A DNA stretch of 54,050 nucleotides from assembly GCA_018240585.1 (NCBI GenBank), contig JAFEFM010000118.1:1-54050 (forward strand). The letters are read 5' to 3'. The position numbers and the translations under genes were made by a program. The stretch comes from Pseudomonadota bacterium (GTDB lineage: Bacteria; Pseudomonadota; Gammaproteobacteria; Burkholderiales; Rhodocyclaceae). How positions within the stretch are numbered: the first letter of the stretch is position 1; each line of letters starts with the position of its first letter. A model generated the notes under the pieces. It saw only the letters and a program-made list of their open reading frames with translations. It made no database searches and was not told the DNA's origin. Below, piece after piece: positions 26,030 through 37,232 of the stretch.

Positions 26030-27202
26030 TCAGCCGGCACGCGGCAGCAGGTGGCGCACCAGCTCCGTCCAGTAGGCCACGCCGCTCGGGATCACCTCGT
26101 CGTTGAAGTCGTAGTTCGGGTTGTGCAGCATGCAGCCGCCCTCGCCCGGGCCGTTGCCGATCCACACATAGGCGCCCGGCTTGTGCTGCAGGAAGAAGGC
26201 GAAGTCCTCCGCCCCCATGCTGGGTCGTGCGGTCGTATTCACACGGTCGCTACCGACCAGCGCGCGCGCCACCTCGGCGCAGATTCCGGCTTCCGCCACG
26301 GTGTTGATCGTCGGAGGATAGCCGCGGCGGTATTCGAACTCGATGCTCACGCCGTAGGCGGCGGCAACGCCTTCGCACATGCCCCGCAACGCCGCCTCGA
26401 TGCGGTCCTGCACCGGGGCCGAGAAGGTGCGCACCGTGCCGCACAGCTCGGCGCGGTCGGGAATCACGTTGTAGGCCTCGCCGGCGTGGAACTGGGTGAT
26501 CGACACCACCGCGGCATCGATGGGATCGAGCGTGCGTGACACGATGGTCTGCGCCGCCTGCACCAGGGCCGCGGCGGCCGGCATCGGATCGACACCCAGA
26601 TGCGGCATCGCCGCGTGCGCGCCGACGCCCAGCACGCGGATGTCGAAGCGGTCGGCGCTCGCCATCACCGGACCCGCATGCACGGCAAAACTGCCCGCCT
26701 CCATGCCCGGCCAGTTGTGCATGCCGAACACCGCCTCCATCGGGAAGCGATCGAACAGGCCGTCGGCGATCATCTCGCGCGCCCCGCCCTCGCCTTCTTC
26801 CGCAGGCTGGAAGATCAGGTACACCACGCCATCGAAATCGCGCCGCGCGGCCAGCACTTCGGCAGCGCCGAGCAGCATCGTGGTATGGCCGTCGTGGCCG
26901 CAGGCATGCATGCAGCCCTGCACCGTCGAGCGATGGGAAAATTCGTTGCGCTCGGTGATCGGCAGCGCGTCCATGTCGGCACGCAGGCCGATCGCGCGCA
27001 GGCCACGTCCGCCGCGGACGACGCCGACCACGCCAGTACCGCCGATGCCGCGGTGGGTCTCGACGCCCAGCGCCTCCAGATGGCGCGCGACGAGCTCGGC
27101 CGTGCGGTGCTCCTCGAAGGCGAGCTCGGGGTGGGCGTGGATGTCGCGCCGGATGGCGGTGAGCTTGGCGTGATGGGGCCGGATGCTTTCGATGACGCTC
27201 AT
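26030..27202 (-). CDS. M20-family amidohydrolase (hippurate hydrolase / N-acyl-amino-acid type)
   Basis: The 390-residue di-metal peptidase-like enzyme has RRDIHAHPELAFEEH at the N-terminus, LRADMDALPI, CMHACGHDGHTTMLLG, FQPAEEGEGGAREMI and SMGAEDFAFF. These contain the metal-binding Cys/His/Glu set of the HipO/AmaA group (cytoplasmic, releasing amino acids from N-acyl derivatives). The exact substrate cannot be told. ATG 27202 (MSVIESIRP) was chosen over the open frame to 27259. It starts the minus-strand run amidohydrolase, permease, RmuC, flavin oxidoreductase. A REP-like element lies upstream. Confidence 0.93.
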   Translation of the reverse strand: MSVIESIRPHHAKLTAIRRDIHAHPELAFEEHRTAELVARHLEALGVETHRGIGGTGVVGVVRGGRGLRAIGLRADMDALPITERNEFSHRSTVQGCMHACGHDGHTTMLLGAAEVLAARRDFDGVVYLIFQPAEEGEGGAREMIADGLFDRFPMEAVFGMHNWPGMEAGSFAVHAGPVMASADRFDIRVLGVGAHAAMPHLGVDPMPAAAALVQAAQTIVSRTLDPIDAAVVSITQFHAGEAYNVIPDRAELCGTVRTFSAPVQDRIEAALRGMCEGVAAAYGVSIEFEYRRGYPPTINTVAEAGICAEVARALVGSDRVNTTARPSMGAEDFAFFLQHKPGAYVWIGNGPGEGGCMLHNPNYDFNDEVIPSGVAYWTELVRHLLPRAG

Positions 27203-27549
27203 GGCTGCACCAGTCGGTATCTGTTCGGGGGTGGTCGAGTTTATTACAAACGCCCGCACCGCAACCTTCGCGCCGCCTTCCCGCGTAGGAGCGGGCTTGA
27301 CCGCGACCGAGGGCGCCCCGGGTCGCGGTCAAGCCCGCTCCTACACAAGGGCCTCATGTCCGCCACTGCGCGTGGCCCACAGTGGCGCATGAAGTCCGGC
27401 GTGGCATGATTGCTGCACGCAGTCATGACAGCAGCGGACCGGTGTCGGTTCCGCCGTTGCAAGCCGCCAGCCACGGTCCGGCCTGCCCACCGAACCTTCT
27501 TGTCTCATGCCGATCACAGCGCCGCCTCCCGTATCACCGAGCCCCCGCC
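27203..27549. other. 347-bp gap between divergent genes
   Basis: It holds the REP-like element at 27285-27344 and presumably the promoters of the divergent amidohydrolase and deacetylase genes. I could not identify a convincing -35/-10 pair or another gene. Confidence 0.6.
27285..27344. repeat. REP-like inverted repeat, element 2
   Basis: Perfect 24-bp arms at 27285-27308 and 27321-27344 flank a 12-nt loop. The left arm begins GTAGGAGCGGGCTTGACCGC. Here the GTAGGAGC ends are outermost and the CGCGACC ends face inward. Confidence 0.85.
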
Positions 27550-28488
27550 TTGAATCTCTATTACGCCGACCACTTCGTGCTGCCCTTGCCCGCCGGGCAT
27601 CGTTTCCCGATGGAGAAGTATTCGCGCCTGCGCGAACGCCTGCTCGCCAGCGGCGTCTTCGCCGACTCCGATTTCCACGTGCCGGCGGCCGCCAGCGATA
27701 CCGAGATCCTGCGCGCCCACGATGCCGCCTATCTTGCGCGCGTCGCGGCCGGCACGCTGGAGCCGGCCGAGGTGCGCCGCATCGGCTTTCCGTGGTCGCC
27801 GGCGATGGTGGAGCGCTCGCGCCGCTCGGCCGGCGCCACGCTCGCCGCCTGCCGCAGCGCGCTGGAGCCCGGGCAAGGCTGCGCGGCCAACCTCGCCGGC
27901 GGCACGCACCATGCGCATCGCGACTTCGGCTCGGGCTTCTGCGTGTTCAACGATGCCGCCATCGCCGCGCTGGCGATGCGTGCCGAAGGCCGCGCGCGGC
28001 GCATCGCCCTCATCGACTGCGACGTGCATCAGGGCGACGGCAGCGCCGCGATCCTGGCCGACGAGCCGGACATCTTCACCTGCAGCCTGCACGGCGCGAA
28101 GAACTTCCCTTTCCGCAAGCAGGTCAGCGACCTCGACATCGAACTGCCCGACGACACCGGCGACGAGGCCTACCTGCAGGCGCTGGACGGCGCGCTGGAG
28201 TGCATCTTCGACGGCTTCCGGCCCGATCTGGCGATCTACCTCGCCGGCGCCGACCCCTACGAGGGCGACCGGCTCGGGCGGCTGGCGCTCAGCATGGCCG
28301 GGCTGGCGGCGCGCGACGAGCGCGTGCTGGGCACCTGTCGCGCAGCCAACGTGCCGGTGGCGATCGCGATGGCGGGCGGCTACGCCAACGAGATCGACGA
28401 CACGGTAGCGATCCACGCCACGACCGTGCTGACGGCAGCGCGCTTGTTCGATACAGCCGAACGCTGCAGGATCGCGATCGATGTCTGA
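27550..28488 (+). CDS. histone-deacetylase-like (HdaH/acetoin-utilisation type) zinc deacetylase
   Basis: A 312-residue class of zinc deacetylases found in bacteria. The motifs are GGTHHAHRDFGSGFCVFND (catalytic His pair), DCDVHQGDG (zinc Asp/His), AGADPYEGDRLGRL (second zinc Asp) and AMAGGYA. Members deacetylate small molecules such as polyamines, or proteins; the substrate here is unknown. I chose TTG 27550 because family similarity starts at LNLYYADHFVLPLPAGHRFPM. The frame is open to 27382 without similarity and there is no ATG between. It overlaps the next gene by 8 nt. Confidence 0.9.
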   Translation: MNLYYADHFVLPLPAGHRFPMEKYSRLRERLLASGVFADSDFHVPAAASDTEILRAHDAAYLARVAAGTLEPAEVRRIGFPWSPAMVERSRRSAGATLAACRSALEPGQGCAANLAGGTHHAHRDFGSGFCVFNDAAIAALAMRAEGRARRIALIDCDVHQGDGSAAILADEPDIFTCSLHGAKNFPFRKQVSDLDIELPDDTGDEAYLQALDGALECIFDGFRPDLAIYLAGADPYEGDRLGRLALSMAGLAARDERVLGTCRAANVPVAIAMAGGYANEIDDTVAIHATTVLTAARLFDTAERCRIAIDV

Positions 28489-29323
28489 TTCCCGGCTGGC
28501 GAGCGGTCCCGCAGGCTGGACGCTGATCGGCATCGACTTCACCTCCGCCCCGCGCCGGCAGAAGCCGATCACCGCCGCGATCGGCCATCTGGACGGCGAC
28601 ACGCTCGTGCTGGAGCGCGTCGAGGCGCTGACGGACTGGACCGGCTTCGAGGCGCTGCTGGCGCGGCCCGGACCCTGGCTGGGTGCGTTCGACTTTCCGT
28701 TCGGATTGCCGCGCGAGGCGGTCGTCGATCTGGGCTGGCCGCAGGAATGGCCGGCACTGGTCCGGCATTGCGCGGCGCTGGGCCGCGGCGCCTTCCGTAC
28801 GGTGCTCGACGCCTATCGTGAGACCCGACCGGTCGGCCGGCGCTATGCCCATCGCGCCACCGACATCCCCGCGCGTTCGCACAGCCCGCTGAAGCTGGTG
28901 AATCCGCCGGTGGGGCTGATGTTCCTCGAAGGCGCGCCGCGCCTGCTGGCCGCCGGAGTTACCGTCGCCGGCATGCTGGAGGCCGATCCGCGGCGCATCG
29001 CGCTCGAGGCCTATCCGGGCCTGCTGGCGCGCAGCATCACCGCCGCCCCGTACAAGAGCGACGACAAGGCGAAACAGACGGCGGCGAGGCGCGACAGCCG
29101 GGAAACGATCGTGCGAGCGCTGCGGGATGGCAAGCCCCCAACCCGGCCAGCGCTCGCAGGGCCCGACACGCTGCTCGCACAGTTGATCGACGACGCCTCC
29201 GGCGACCACCTCGACGCCACCCTCGCCCTCGTCCAGGCCGCCACTGCGCTGCGCGCCGGCGCACCGAACTTCGGCCTGCCGCATGAGGTCGATGGCCTGG
29301 AAGGATGGATTGCGGGCGCTTGA
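28481..29323 (+). CDS. DUF429 family protein (predicted RNase H-like fold)
   Basis: The 280-residue protein starts with GWTLIGIDFTSAPRRQKP and has GAFDFPFGLPRE, ALEAYPGLLAR, KSDDKAKQTAARR and a late DHLDATLALVQAA. These are the scattered acidic residues of the DUF429 family, predicted to have an RNase H-like nuclease fold. Function is unknown. ATG 28481 lies inside the end of the deacetylase gene (8-nt overlap), so the two are probably translated together. Confidence 0.8.
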   Translation: MSDSRLASGPAGWTLIGIDFTSAPRRQKPITAAIGHLDGDTLVLERVEALTDWTGFEALLARPGPWLGAFDFPFGLPREAVVDLGWPQEWPALVRHCAALGRGAFRTVLDAYRETRPVGRRYAHRATDIPARSHSPLKLVNPPVGLMFLEGAPRLLAAGVTVAGMLEADPRRIALEAYPGLLARSITAAPYKSDDKAKQTAARRDSRETIVRALRDGKPPTRPALAGPDTLLAQLIDDASGDHLDATLALVQAATALRAGAPNFGLPHEVDGLEGWIAGA

Positions 29324-29362
29324 TTGCCGGTCAGACGGCCATGCAGCGCCTGAGCGCTGGAG

Positions 29363-29423
29363 GGTCGCGGTCAAGCCTGCTCCTACGCGGACGCTGCCTC
29401 TGTAGGAGCAAGCTTGACCGCGA
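29363..29423. repeat. REP-like inverted repeat, element 3
   Basis: TCGCGGTCAAGCCTGCTCCTAC-type left arm (to 29386) and right arm GTAGGAGCAAGCTTGACCGC (29402-29421, continuing GA) differ by one base from perfect complementarity. The arms are in the opposite order to element 2: the GTAGGAGC ends face inward. Confidence 0.85.
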
Positions 29424-29518
29424 TAACCCAGCCGAATCGCAACCATGCCGCAACCAGCAATCCAGCTCGAGCCGCGCTATCCTCGATTCATGACCGATTC
29501 AACCGGGGACCCCGAACG

Positions 29519-30091
29519 ATGTCCGACACTCCCGTTCCCGCCGGCGCAAAGCGCTGGCCCAATGTTCCGGCCTGCTACGGCTGGCTGTCGCTCGACCGCC
29601 GCGGCGGCTGGCGCCTGCAAGGCGAACCGCTGACCCATGCCGGCCTCGTCGCCTTCCTCAACGCGCATTACGAAGCCGACGAACACGGCGCCTGGCTGGT
29701 GAACAACGGTCCGCAGAAGGTCTTCGCCCGCCTCGATTACACGCCCTGGGTGCTGAGGCTGGAAGCGGACGGCCGCATCACCACCCACAGCGGCATTGAC
29801 GCCGGGCCGGTCGATGCGCTCTATCTCGACGAGGAAGGCAGCGCGCTGCTGCATACCGCGCGCGGCATCGGCCTGGTCGACGACCGCGACCTGCCGCGCC
29901 TGCTGGCCGAATGCCGCCTCGCCGACGGCAGCCCTGCGGACGACGACACGCTGATGGCGCTGATGACCGGCCCTGAGGCCGAGCGGCCGCGAGTGCGTTG
30001 GCGCGAGCTGCCGTTGCAGCTGATCCGGCGCGACGAGGTCGCCACGCGCTTCGGCTTCGTGCCCGATCCCGCGCCCGACGCAGGCCCATGA
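29519..30091 (+). CDS. conserved protein of unknown function
   Basis: This 190-residue cytoplasmic protein begins MSDTPVPAGAKRWPNVPACYGWLSLD and contains WRLQGEPLTHAGLVAFLN, YEADEHGAWLVNNGPQKVFARLDYTPWVLRL and a C-terminal WRELPLQLIRRDEVATRFGFVPDP. It reads like a compact, soluble, probably conserved protein, but I do not recognise a named domain. ATG 29519 has GGGGAC upstream. The stop overlaps the start of the next gene (ATGA at 30088-30091), so the pair is translationally coupled, which hints at joint action with the Mut7-C protein. Confidence 0.75.
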   Translation: MSDTPVPAGAKRWPNVPACYGWLSLDRRGGWRLQGEPLTHAGLVAFLNAHYEADEHGAWLVNNGPQKVFARLDYTPWVLRLEADGRITTHSGIDAGPVDALYLDEEGSALLHTARGIGLVDDRDLPRLLAECRLADGSPADDDTLMALMTGPEAERPRVRWRELPLQLIRRDEVATRFGFVPDPAPDAGP

Positions 30092-30861
30092 ACGCCCCCG
30101 ACGCACCGACTCCGCCCGTCACCGCGAGCTTCCGCTTCTACGAGGAACTGAACGATTTCCTCGCGCCGCACCACCGCCGCCACGAATTCCAGGCGCGCTG
30201 CGCACGGGCGGCGACGGTCAAGCACATGATCGAGGCGTTGGGCGTGCCGCACACTGAGGTGGAGCTGGTGCTGGTCAATGGCGAGTCCTCCACCTTCGAC
30301 CGCCTGCTGCGCGATGGCGACCGGGTGTCGGTCTATCCGCGCTTCGAGACTTTCGACATCACCCCGCTGCTGCGCGTACGCGAGCATCCGCTGCGCGATA
30401 CCCGCTTCATCGCCGACGCGCATCTCGGCGGCCTCGCCCACCTGCTGCGGCTGACCGGCTTCGACACGCTGTACGACAACCATTACGCCGACGAAGAGAT
30501 CGAAGCCATCGCCGCGCGCGAGGCCCGCATCGTGCTGACGCGCGACCGCGAGCTATTGAAGCGCCGCACCATCACGCACGGCTGCTTCGTGCATGCGCTC
30601 AAGCCTGCGCTTCAGATCGCCGAAATCTTCGAACGCCTCGACCTCGCGCGCAGCGCCCGCCCCTTCACCCTGTGCCTAGAGTGCAACGCGCCGCTGCGAG
30701 CAGTCGCCAAGTCGGAGATCGAGCACCGCCTGCCCGAAGGCGTGCGCGAACGCCACGAACGCTTTAGCACCTGCGATGGCTGCCAGCGCATCTTCTGGGA
30801 AGGCTCGCACTGGCAGCGCATGCGTCGGCTGGTGGACACGCTATTGGCGCAGGCGGATTGA
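30088..30861 (+). CDS. Mut7-C RNase domain protein with N-terminal ubiquitin-like domain
   Basis: The 257-residue protein has an N-terminal beta-grasp/ubiquitin-like part (ASFRFYEELNDFL...LVLVNGESSTFDRLLRDGDRVSVYP, about residues 10-85). A Mut7-C domain of PIN-like fold follows, RFIADAHLGGLAHLLRLTGFDT and EARIVLTRDRELLKRR, with the acidic residues expected for a metal-dependent RNase. Last comes a zinc ribbon of two Cys pairs (CLECN and CDGCQ). This domain order is known for bacterial Mut7-C proteins. The RNA target is unknown. It is coupled to the upstream gene by an ATGA overlap. Confidence 0.88.
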   Translation: MNAPDAPTPPVTASFRFYEELNDFLAPHHRRHEFQARCARAATVKHMIEALGVPHTEVELVLVNGESSTFDRLLRDGDRVSVYPRFETFDITPLLRVREHPLRDTRFIADAHLGGLAHLLRLTGFDTLYDNHYADEEIEAIAAREARIVLTRDRELLKRRTITHGCFVHALKPALQIAEIFERLDLARSARPFTLCLECNAPLRAVAKSEIEHRLPEGVRERHERFSTCDGCQRIFWEGSHWQRMRRLVDTLLAQAD

Positions 30862-31263
30862 AGCGCAATACGGTATCGATGATCGGCGCCTTCATCGCCT
30901 GGGTTGCGCGTGCCGCAATCCCGCTCGATGCGGTCAAGAACATGGCCAAGCTGCGGATGCTCGATGACCGCCATGTACGCTCCTTGGGGCGCTGGGGTAC
31001 GCCCTGCCCGGCAGCCGCGCTGGCGGCCTGGCGAACACCTGACTTCCGTGCGCCGTTGCACCACTTCGCGGGACACCGCCAGGCTGCACCTCACCAATTG
31101 AGATTTCATGCTAAAAAGAATTGATCGCCGGGCCGTCGCACTCTCGACCGACGCGGGATTACCATTTGCCGCGAATGGCGCACCCGCGTCGCGGTAGAGC
31201 CTGGATCAGGTCGGCGCGCTGCGGTATGCGACCGGGTTGCGGGCAAGGACGTTCCGGAGCGCC
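30862..31263. other. 402-bp gap before the urease cluster
   Basis: I see no convincing gene here. It should hold the urease promoter. An AT-richer stretch with GCTAAAAAG (around 31110) could be a -10 region, but no matching -35 or sigma54 element (TGGCAC-N5-TTGCA) is clear. Confidence 0.5.
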
Positions 31264-32139
31264 ATGAATCATCCCGATGCAAATTTCGCTGCAACTCACA
31301 CCCTCGCGGCGACCTGGCGCGCCCACCTGAAACTGCGTTTTGCCGATCGCGACGGGCGTACCGTGCTCGCCGAACGGCGTCATTGCGGGCCGTTGCTGGT
31401 GCAGAAGCCACTCTATCCGGAAGGGCGGGTGTGTCATGTCGTGATGCTGCATCCGCCGGCCGGGATCGCCGGCGGTGATGAACTGGCGATCGACGTCGAC
31501 CTCGAATCTGGCGCACATGCGACGTTGACCACCCCGGGGGCGACCCGCTGGTACAAATCACTCGGACGTGAAGCGTCGCAGTGCGTTCGCCTCGAAGTCG
31601 GCGCGGGTGCGCGCCTGGATTGGCTGCCGCAAGAAAACATCGTCTTCAAGCATGCGGATGCGCTGGTCGATACGCAACTGAGGGTCGCCGAAGGCGGTAG
31701 CGCGATCGGCTGGGACGTCGTCGTGCTGGGGCGTCGGGCCTCCGGCGAAGGCTGGTCCGCCGGCCGTGTTCGACTTCGTACGACGGTGGAGCACGCCGGC
31801 CGGGCCGTGTGGATCGAGGCCGCAGAACTCGATGCTGGCTCGCCACTGCGCGAGGCGCGGGTAGGAATGGACCGGTTCGACGTTTTGGGGACGCTATGGG
31901 CGGTGGGCGCAGGCGCCAACCAGGACGTTGCCGAGCGGATCGCCGCAACGCTGCCGTATGACTCGACGCTGCGCGCCGGCGTGAGCTGCCTCGGCCCGGC
32001 CGGCGAAGGCATGTTGTTGTTGCGGGTGCTGGGCGAAGCGACCGAAGCGGTGCGGCAGGTGCTGGTGTCGGTGTGGACTGCGCTGCGACAGCCGGTCCAT
32101 GGTGTGCCGGCTAAGCCACTGCGGCTTTGGGCGACCTGA
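31264..32139 (+). CDS. ureD: urease accessory protein UreD
   Basis: The 291-residue scaffold protein, with UreF and UreG, loads nickel into urease. Family motifs are LAERRHCGPLLVQKPLYPEG, MLHPPAGIAGGDELAIDV, LTTPGATRWYKS and RLDWLPQENIVF. ATG 31264 has CCGGAG 5-6 nt upstream; the frame runs back to 31237 without similarity. It is the first gene of the cluster ureD-ureA-ureJ-ureB-ureC-ureE-ureF-ureG-urea channel, all on one strand with short gaps. Confidence 0.96.
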   Translation: MNHPDANFAATHTLAATWRAHLKLRFADRDGRTVLAERRHCGPLLVQKPLYPEGRVCHVVMLHPPAGIAGGDELAIDVDLESGAHATLTTPGATRWYKSLGREASQCVRLEVGAGARLDWLPQENIVFKHADALVDTQLRVAEGGSAIGWDVVVLGRRASGEGWSAGRVRLRTTVEHAGRAVWIEAAELDAGSPLREARVGMDRFDVLGTLWAVGAGANQDVAERIAATLPYDSTLRAGVSCLGPAGEGMLLLRVLGEATEAVRQVLVSVWTALRQPVHGVPAKPLRLWAT

Positions 32140-32193
32140 GTTGCGCATGGCCCATGGTAGCGAGATATACCCAAAACCAGAGGACGATGAACG

Positions 32194-32496
32194 ATGGAAC
32201 TGACCCCGCGAGAAAAGGACAAGCTGTTGATTTTCACCGCCGGCCTGCTGGCGGAGCGTCGCAAGGCACGTGGGCTGAAACTCAACTATCCGGAAGCCGT
32301 CGCGCTGATCTCGGCCTTCATCATGGAGGGCGCCCGCGACGGCAAGACGGTGGCCGAATTGATGCACGAGGGTACGACGGTGCTGAAGCGCGAGGAGGTG
32401 ATGGACGGCGTGGCCGAGCTGATCCCCGAAATTCAGGTCGAGGCGACTTTTCCGGACGGCACCAAACTCGTGACCGTGCACAACCCCGTGGTGTGA
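32194..32496 (+). CDS. ureA: urease gamma subunit
   Basis: The 100-residue protein is the standard gamma subunit: [54 protein letters not shown] C-terminus (here [20 protein letters not shown]). It packs with UreB and UreC in the enzyme. The start is preceded by the AGGACG stretch. A small hydrophobic gene separates it from ureB, unlike the compact ureABC of many enterics. Confidence 0.98.
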   Translation: MELTPREKDKLLIFTAGLLAERRKARGLKLNYPEAVALISAFIMEGARDGKTVAELMHEGTTVLKREEVMDGVAELIPEIQVEATFPDGTKLVTVHNPVV

Positions 32497-32558
32497 GTTC
32501 CCCCGACTGCAGCGATTTCAGGGGCGTGGCGTTTCCCTTTATCCGAGCGGAGCGAAAC

Positions 32559-33149
32559 ATGAAAAACGGCATTTTCTCGAAGTGGCTTCTGTGTGGTGTG
32601 CTTTTGCTTGGCGCCGGCTCTGCGTTGGCCCACCCCGGCCATGGGGCGGACGCGAGCCTGATGGCGGGCCTGTCGCATCCGTTTACCGGCCTCGATCACC
32701 TCCTGGCGATGGTGACGGTCGGTGTCTGGAGTGCTCTCGGCAGCCGCTCGCCCGCTGAAGCGCTGCGTCTGCCGCTGGCATTTGTCGCATTGATGCTCGC
32801 GGGATTCGTCCTTGGTCTGAACGGACTGGGCCTGCCGGCGGTGGAGCCGATGATTGCTGCGTCGCTGCTGGTGGTCGGATTGCTCGTCGCCTTGCAGGCG
32901 CGATTGCCGGCATGGGCCGGCATGGGCATCGTCGGCGGTTTCGCGCTGTTTCACGGCTATGCGCATGGCGTCGAGCTCGCAGCAGGAGCGGCGGTGCTGG
33001 CTTATGGTGCCGGTTTCGTCACGGCCACCGCGGCGCTGCACGGCGTGGGACTCGGTCTTGGCGCCGCCGCACGCCGTTACGCAGGCTGGCTGGCGCGTGC
33101 GGCGGGTGCCGGCGTTGCGCTGTATGGCGTGACCCTGCTTGCAGCATGA
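32559..33149 (+). CDS. ureJ: HupE/UreJ family nickel transporter
   Basis: A 196-residue membrane protein with a signal-like N-terminus ending ALAHPGHG, then about six TM helices containing [20 protein letters not shown] and [14 protein letters not shown]. The His/Asp residues in these helices form the HupE/UreJ metal-path signature. It probably imports nickel for the urease. ATG 32559 was chosen since the upstream open frame (to 32127) is a shadow of ureA. It lies between ureA and ureB, an arrangement known from other betaproteobacteria. Confidence 0.93.
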   Translation: MKNGIFSKWLLCGVLLLGAGSALAHPGHGADASLMAGLSHPFTGLDHLLAMVTVGVWSALGSRSPAEALRLPLAFVALMLAGFVLGLNGLGLPAVEPMIAASLLVVGLLVALQARLPAWAGMGIVGGFALFHGYAHGVELAAGAAVLAYGAGFVTATAALHGVGLGLGAAARRYAGWLARAAGAGVALYGVTLLAA

Positions 33150-33165
33150 AGTCGAGGAGGCCAGG

Positions 33166-33471
33166 ATGATTCCAGGTGAACTGCTTGCCGCCGACGGCGA
33201 ACTAGAGCTCAACGTCGGCCGCCCCACGATCACGATCACGGTCGCCAATACAGGCGATCGCCCGATCCAGGTCGGCTCCCACTACCACTTCTACGAGGTC
33301 AACGCGGCGCTGGATTTCGACCGCGAAGCCAGTCGCGGCTTCCGCCTGAACATCGCCGCCGGAACCGCAGTGCGGTTCGAGCCCGGCCAGTCGCGCACGG
33401 TCGAGCTTGTGGCGCTGGCGGGCAACCGCCTGGTTTACGGCTTCAACCAAAAGGTCATGGGGCCGTTGTGA
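33166..33471 (+). CDS. ureB: urease beta subunit
   Basis: The 101-residue protein is a typical Ure[78 protein letters not shown] 33166 has a GAGGAGG stretch upstream. It is 28 bp before ureC and part of the trimeric enzyme core. Confidence 0.98.
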   Translation: MIPGELLAADGELELNVGRPTITITVANTGDRPIQVGSHYHFYEVNAALDFDREASRGFRLNIAAGTAVRFEPGQSRTVELVALAGNRLVYGFNQKVMGPL

Positions 33472-33499
33472 CGAACTGCTTGTGCGACGAGGGGTGACC

Positions 33500-35218
<1,719 letters not shown>

Positions 35219-35230
35219 GGGCCCGTGCCG

Positions 35231-35839
35231 ATGCTGACGGTCGAAAAGCACTTCGCCGCGCCACACGGCGTCGACGCCGCGCTTGTGCAGTGCGCGCCCA
35301 AGCTCACGTTGCCCTTCTCGGAGCGCAGCAAGAGCCGGCTGCTTGCCTTGCTCGACGACGGACGCGAGGTGGGAGTGTTTCTGCCGCGCGGCACGGTGCT
35401 GCGCGGCGGTGACTTGCTCGTGACCGACGACGGCCATTACATCGAGGTGTGCGCTGCAGCGGAGTCCGTACTGCAGGTGTCGGCGGCGGATGGCCACGCG
35501 CTGATGCGTGCGGCCTATCACTTGGGCAACCGTCACACGCCGGTGGAGATCGGCGCCGACTATCTGAGGCTGGAGTACGACCCCGTGTTGGCCGAGATGT
35601 TGGCGCGGCTCGGCGTCACCGCGACGCGCGCCGACCTGCCGTTCGAGCCGGAGGCCGGCGCCTATGGCGGTGGCCACAAACATGGCCACGACGCCACGTT
35701 CGCCGAGGACCATGCGGCGGCGCTCGCCCTGTTCGAGCAGCATCACGGCCATGAGCATGAACGCGTTTACATCCGGCGCCACGCGCAACACATACATGAC
35801 GATCACGTGCATGGCGATGCCGGCGGCGACGGGCACTGA
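35231..35839 (+). CDS. ureE: urease nickel metallochaperone UreE
   Basis: The 202-residue chaperone has the N-terminal MLTVEKHF, the core [21 protein letters not shown] containing the conserved metal-binding His, and a long His-rich tail ([40 protein letters not shown]). The tail has more than fifteen His and suggests strong nickel storage. ATG 35231 sits about 9 nt after GAGGG; GTG 35225 in the same frame is possible. It hands nickel to UreG. Confidence 0.95.
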   Translation: MLTVEKHFAAPHGVDAALVQCAPKLTLPFSERSKSRLLALLDDGREVGVFLPRGTVLRGGDLLVTDDGHYIEVCAAAESVLQVSAADGHALMRAAYHLGNRHTPVEIGADYLRLEYDPVLAEMLARLGVTATRADLPFEPEAGAYGGGHKHGHDATFAEDHAAALALFEQHHGHEHERVYIRRHAQHIHDDHVHGDAGGDGH

Positions 35840-35870
35840 AGCGAGTCGGCAGGCCGACCGTTGCGCCCCC

Positions 35871-36563
35871 ATGATCGGCATGCCGGAGTTGATTTCCTTG
35901 CTGCATCTGGCCTCGCCGGCGTTGCCTGTTGGCGGATTCAGCTATTCACAGGGCCTCGAGGCGGCGATCGCCCACGGTGTGGTCAGCGATGCACAGAGTG
36001 CGGAGGACTGGATTCGCGCCAACCTGCTGCACGTCCAGGCACACGCCGAGGCGCCGGTATGGCTGCTGCTGCACCGCTGCTGGGCGATGCACGACAGCGC
36101 CGGCGTGGCCGCCTGGAATGCGTGGTTCCATGGCAGCCGTGAGACGGCGGAACTGCGGCTGGAAACCGAACAGATGGGATGGTCGCTGGCGCGCCTGATC
36201 GCACAGTTAAAGTGGGGCACGCCCGAGTTGCGCACCGCGTTGGCCGCACTCGCGCCGGTCTGCCTGCCGACGGCTTTCGCGGCCGCTTGTGTGGCCCTGC
36301 AGGTTCCCGAGAGGGAGGGGCTCGCCGCGTATTGCTTTGGCTGGGCCGAGAACCAGATCGCGGCGGCGTTGAAGGCGATGCCGCTCGGCCAGGGGGCGGG
36401 CCAGCAGATCCTGTACCGGCTGCATGATGCCGTGCAGGAGGCGGTAGACGAGGCGGTGCGCCGCGCCAATGCGAGGCCACCGCACCTGTCCACTTTTTCA
36501 CCCATGCTGGGACTGCTGTCTGCCCGCCACGAAACACAGTATTCCCGGCTCTTCCGATCCTGA
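35871..36563 (+). CDS. ureF: urease accessory protein UreF
   Basis: The 230-residue all-helical accessory protein begins [30 protein letters not shown], the UreF signature. It also contains [13 protein letters not shown] and [22 protein letters not shown]. It binds UreD and gates UreG in the nickel-loading complex. ATG 35871 or 35880 (MPELIS) are both possible. The open frame before it lies over ureE and is a shadow. Confidence 0.95.
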   Translation: MIGMPELISLLHLASPALPVGGFSYSQGLEAAIAHGVVSDAQSAEDWIRANLLHVQAHAEAPVWLLLHRCWAMHDSAGVAAWNAWFHGSRETAELRLETEQMGWSLARLIAQLKWGTPELRTALAALAPVCLPTAFAAACVALQVPEREGLAAYCFGWAENQIAAALKAMPLGQGAGQQILYRLHDAVQEAVDEAVRRANARPPHLSTFSPMLGLLSARHETQYSRLFRS

Positions 36564-36569
36564 CCCGAG

Positions 36570-37199
36570 ATGACCGACAAGCGAACGAAGAAGAGGCCTC
36601 CGCTGCGTGTGGGGGTGGGCGGCCCGGTAGGCTCTGGCAAGACCACCTTGCTGGAGATGTTGTGCAAGGCGATGCGCGACCGTTACGACCTCGTCGCCAT
36701 CACCAATGACATCTACACCAAGGAAGACCAGCGCCTGCTGACGATTTCGGGCGCCCTGCCCGCGGATCGGATCATGGGTGTGGAAACCGGCGGCTGCCCG
36801 CACACCGCCATTCGTGAGGATGCGTCGATCAATCTGGAGGCCGTGGATCGCATGTTGGCGAAGTTTCCCGACGCCGACATCGTGTTCATCGAATCGGGCG
36901 GCGACAATCTGGCTGCAACGTTCAGCCCAGAACTCTCGGACCTGACCATTTACGTGATCGACGTGGCTGGCGGCGAGAAGATTCCGCGTAAAGGTGGGCC
37001 TGGCATCACCCGGTCGGACCTGCTGGTGATCAACAAGGTCGACCTCGCGCCGTATGTTGGGGCCAACCTCGATGTCATGGAAAGCGATGCGCGCAAGATG
37101 CGGGGCGCACGTCCATTCGTGATGGGTAGCGTCAAGTCCGGCCAGGGGCTTGAGGAGGTGATCGCCTTCATCGAACGCCAGGGAATGCTGGCCGCCTGA
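36570..37199 (+). CDS. ureG: urease accessory GTPase UreG
   Basis: The 209-residue GTPase has a P-loop [41 protein letters not shown] (the CPH metal site), ESGGDNL and [10 protein letters not shown]. It uses GTP to deliver nickel from UreE to the UreD/UreF/urease complex. It starts 6 bp after the ureF stop. Confidence 0.98.
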   Translation: MTDKRTKKRPPLRVGVGGPVGSGKTTLLEMLCKAMRDRYDLVAITNDIYTKEDQRLLTISGALPADRIMGVETGGCPHTAIREDASINLEAVDRMLAKFPDADIVFIESGGDNLAATFSPELSDLTIYVIDVAGGEKIPRKGGPGITRSDLLVINKVDLAPYVGANLDVMESDARKMRGARPFVMGSVKSGQGLEEVIAFIERQGMLAA

Positions 37200-37232
37200 G
37201 CACGGCACGAGCGAATCGGGGGCGTATCCGCG

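Noticed and set aside
30858..31124. 88-codon frame after the Mut7-C gene (MKRNTVSMIGAFIAW...)
   Set aside because: It starts at a TTG with no ribosome binding site, has no recognisable family, and its second half is Arg/His-rich noise. I treat the stretch as intergenic.
30862..31263. Sigma54/NtrC promoter for the urease cluster
   Set aside because: No TGGCAC-N5-TTGCA element with proper spacing was found; several GG-N10-GC matches are expected by chance at this GC content.
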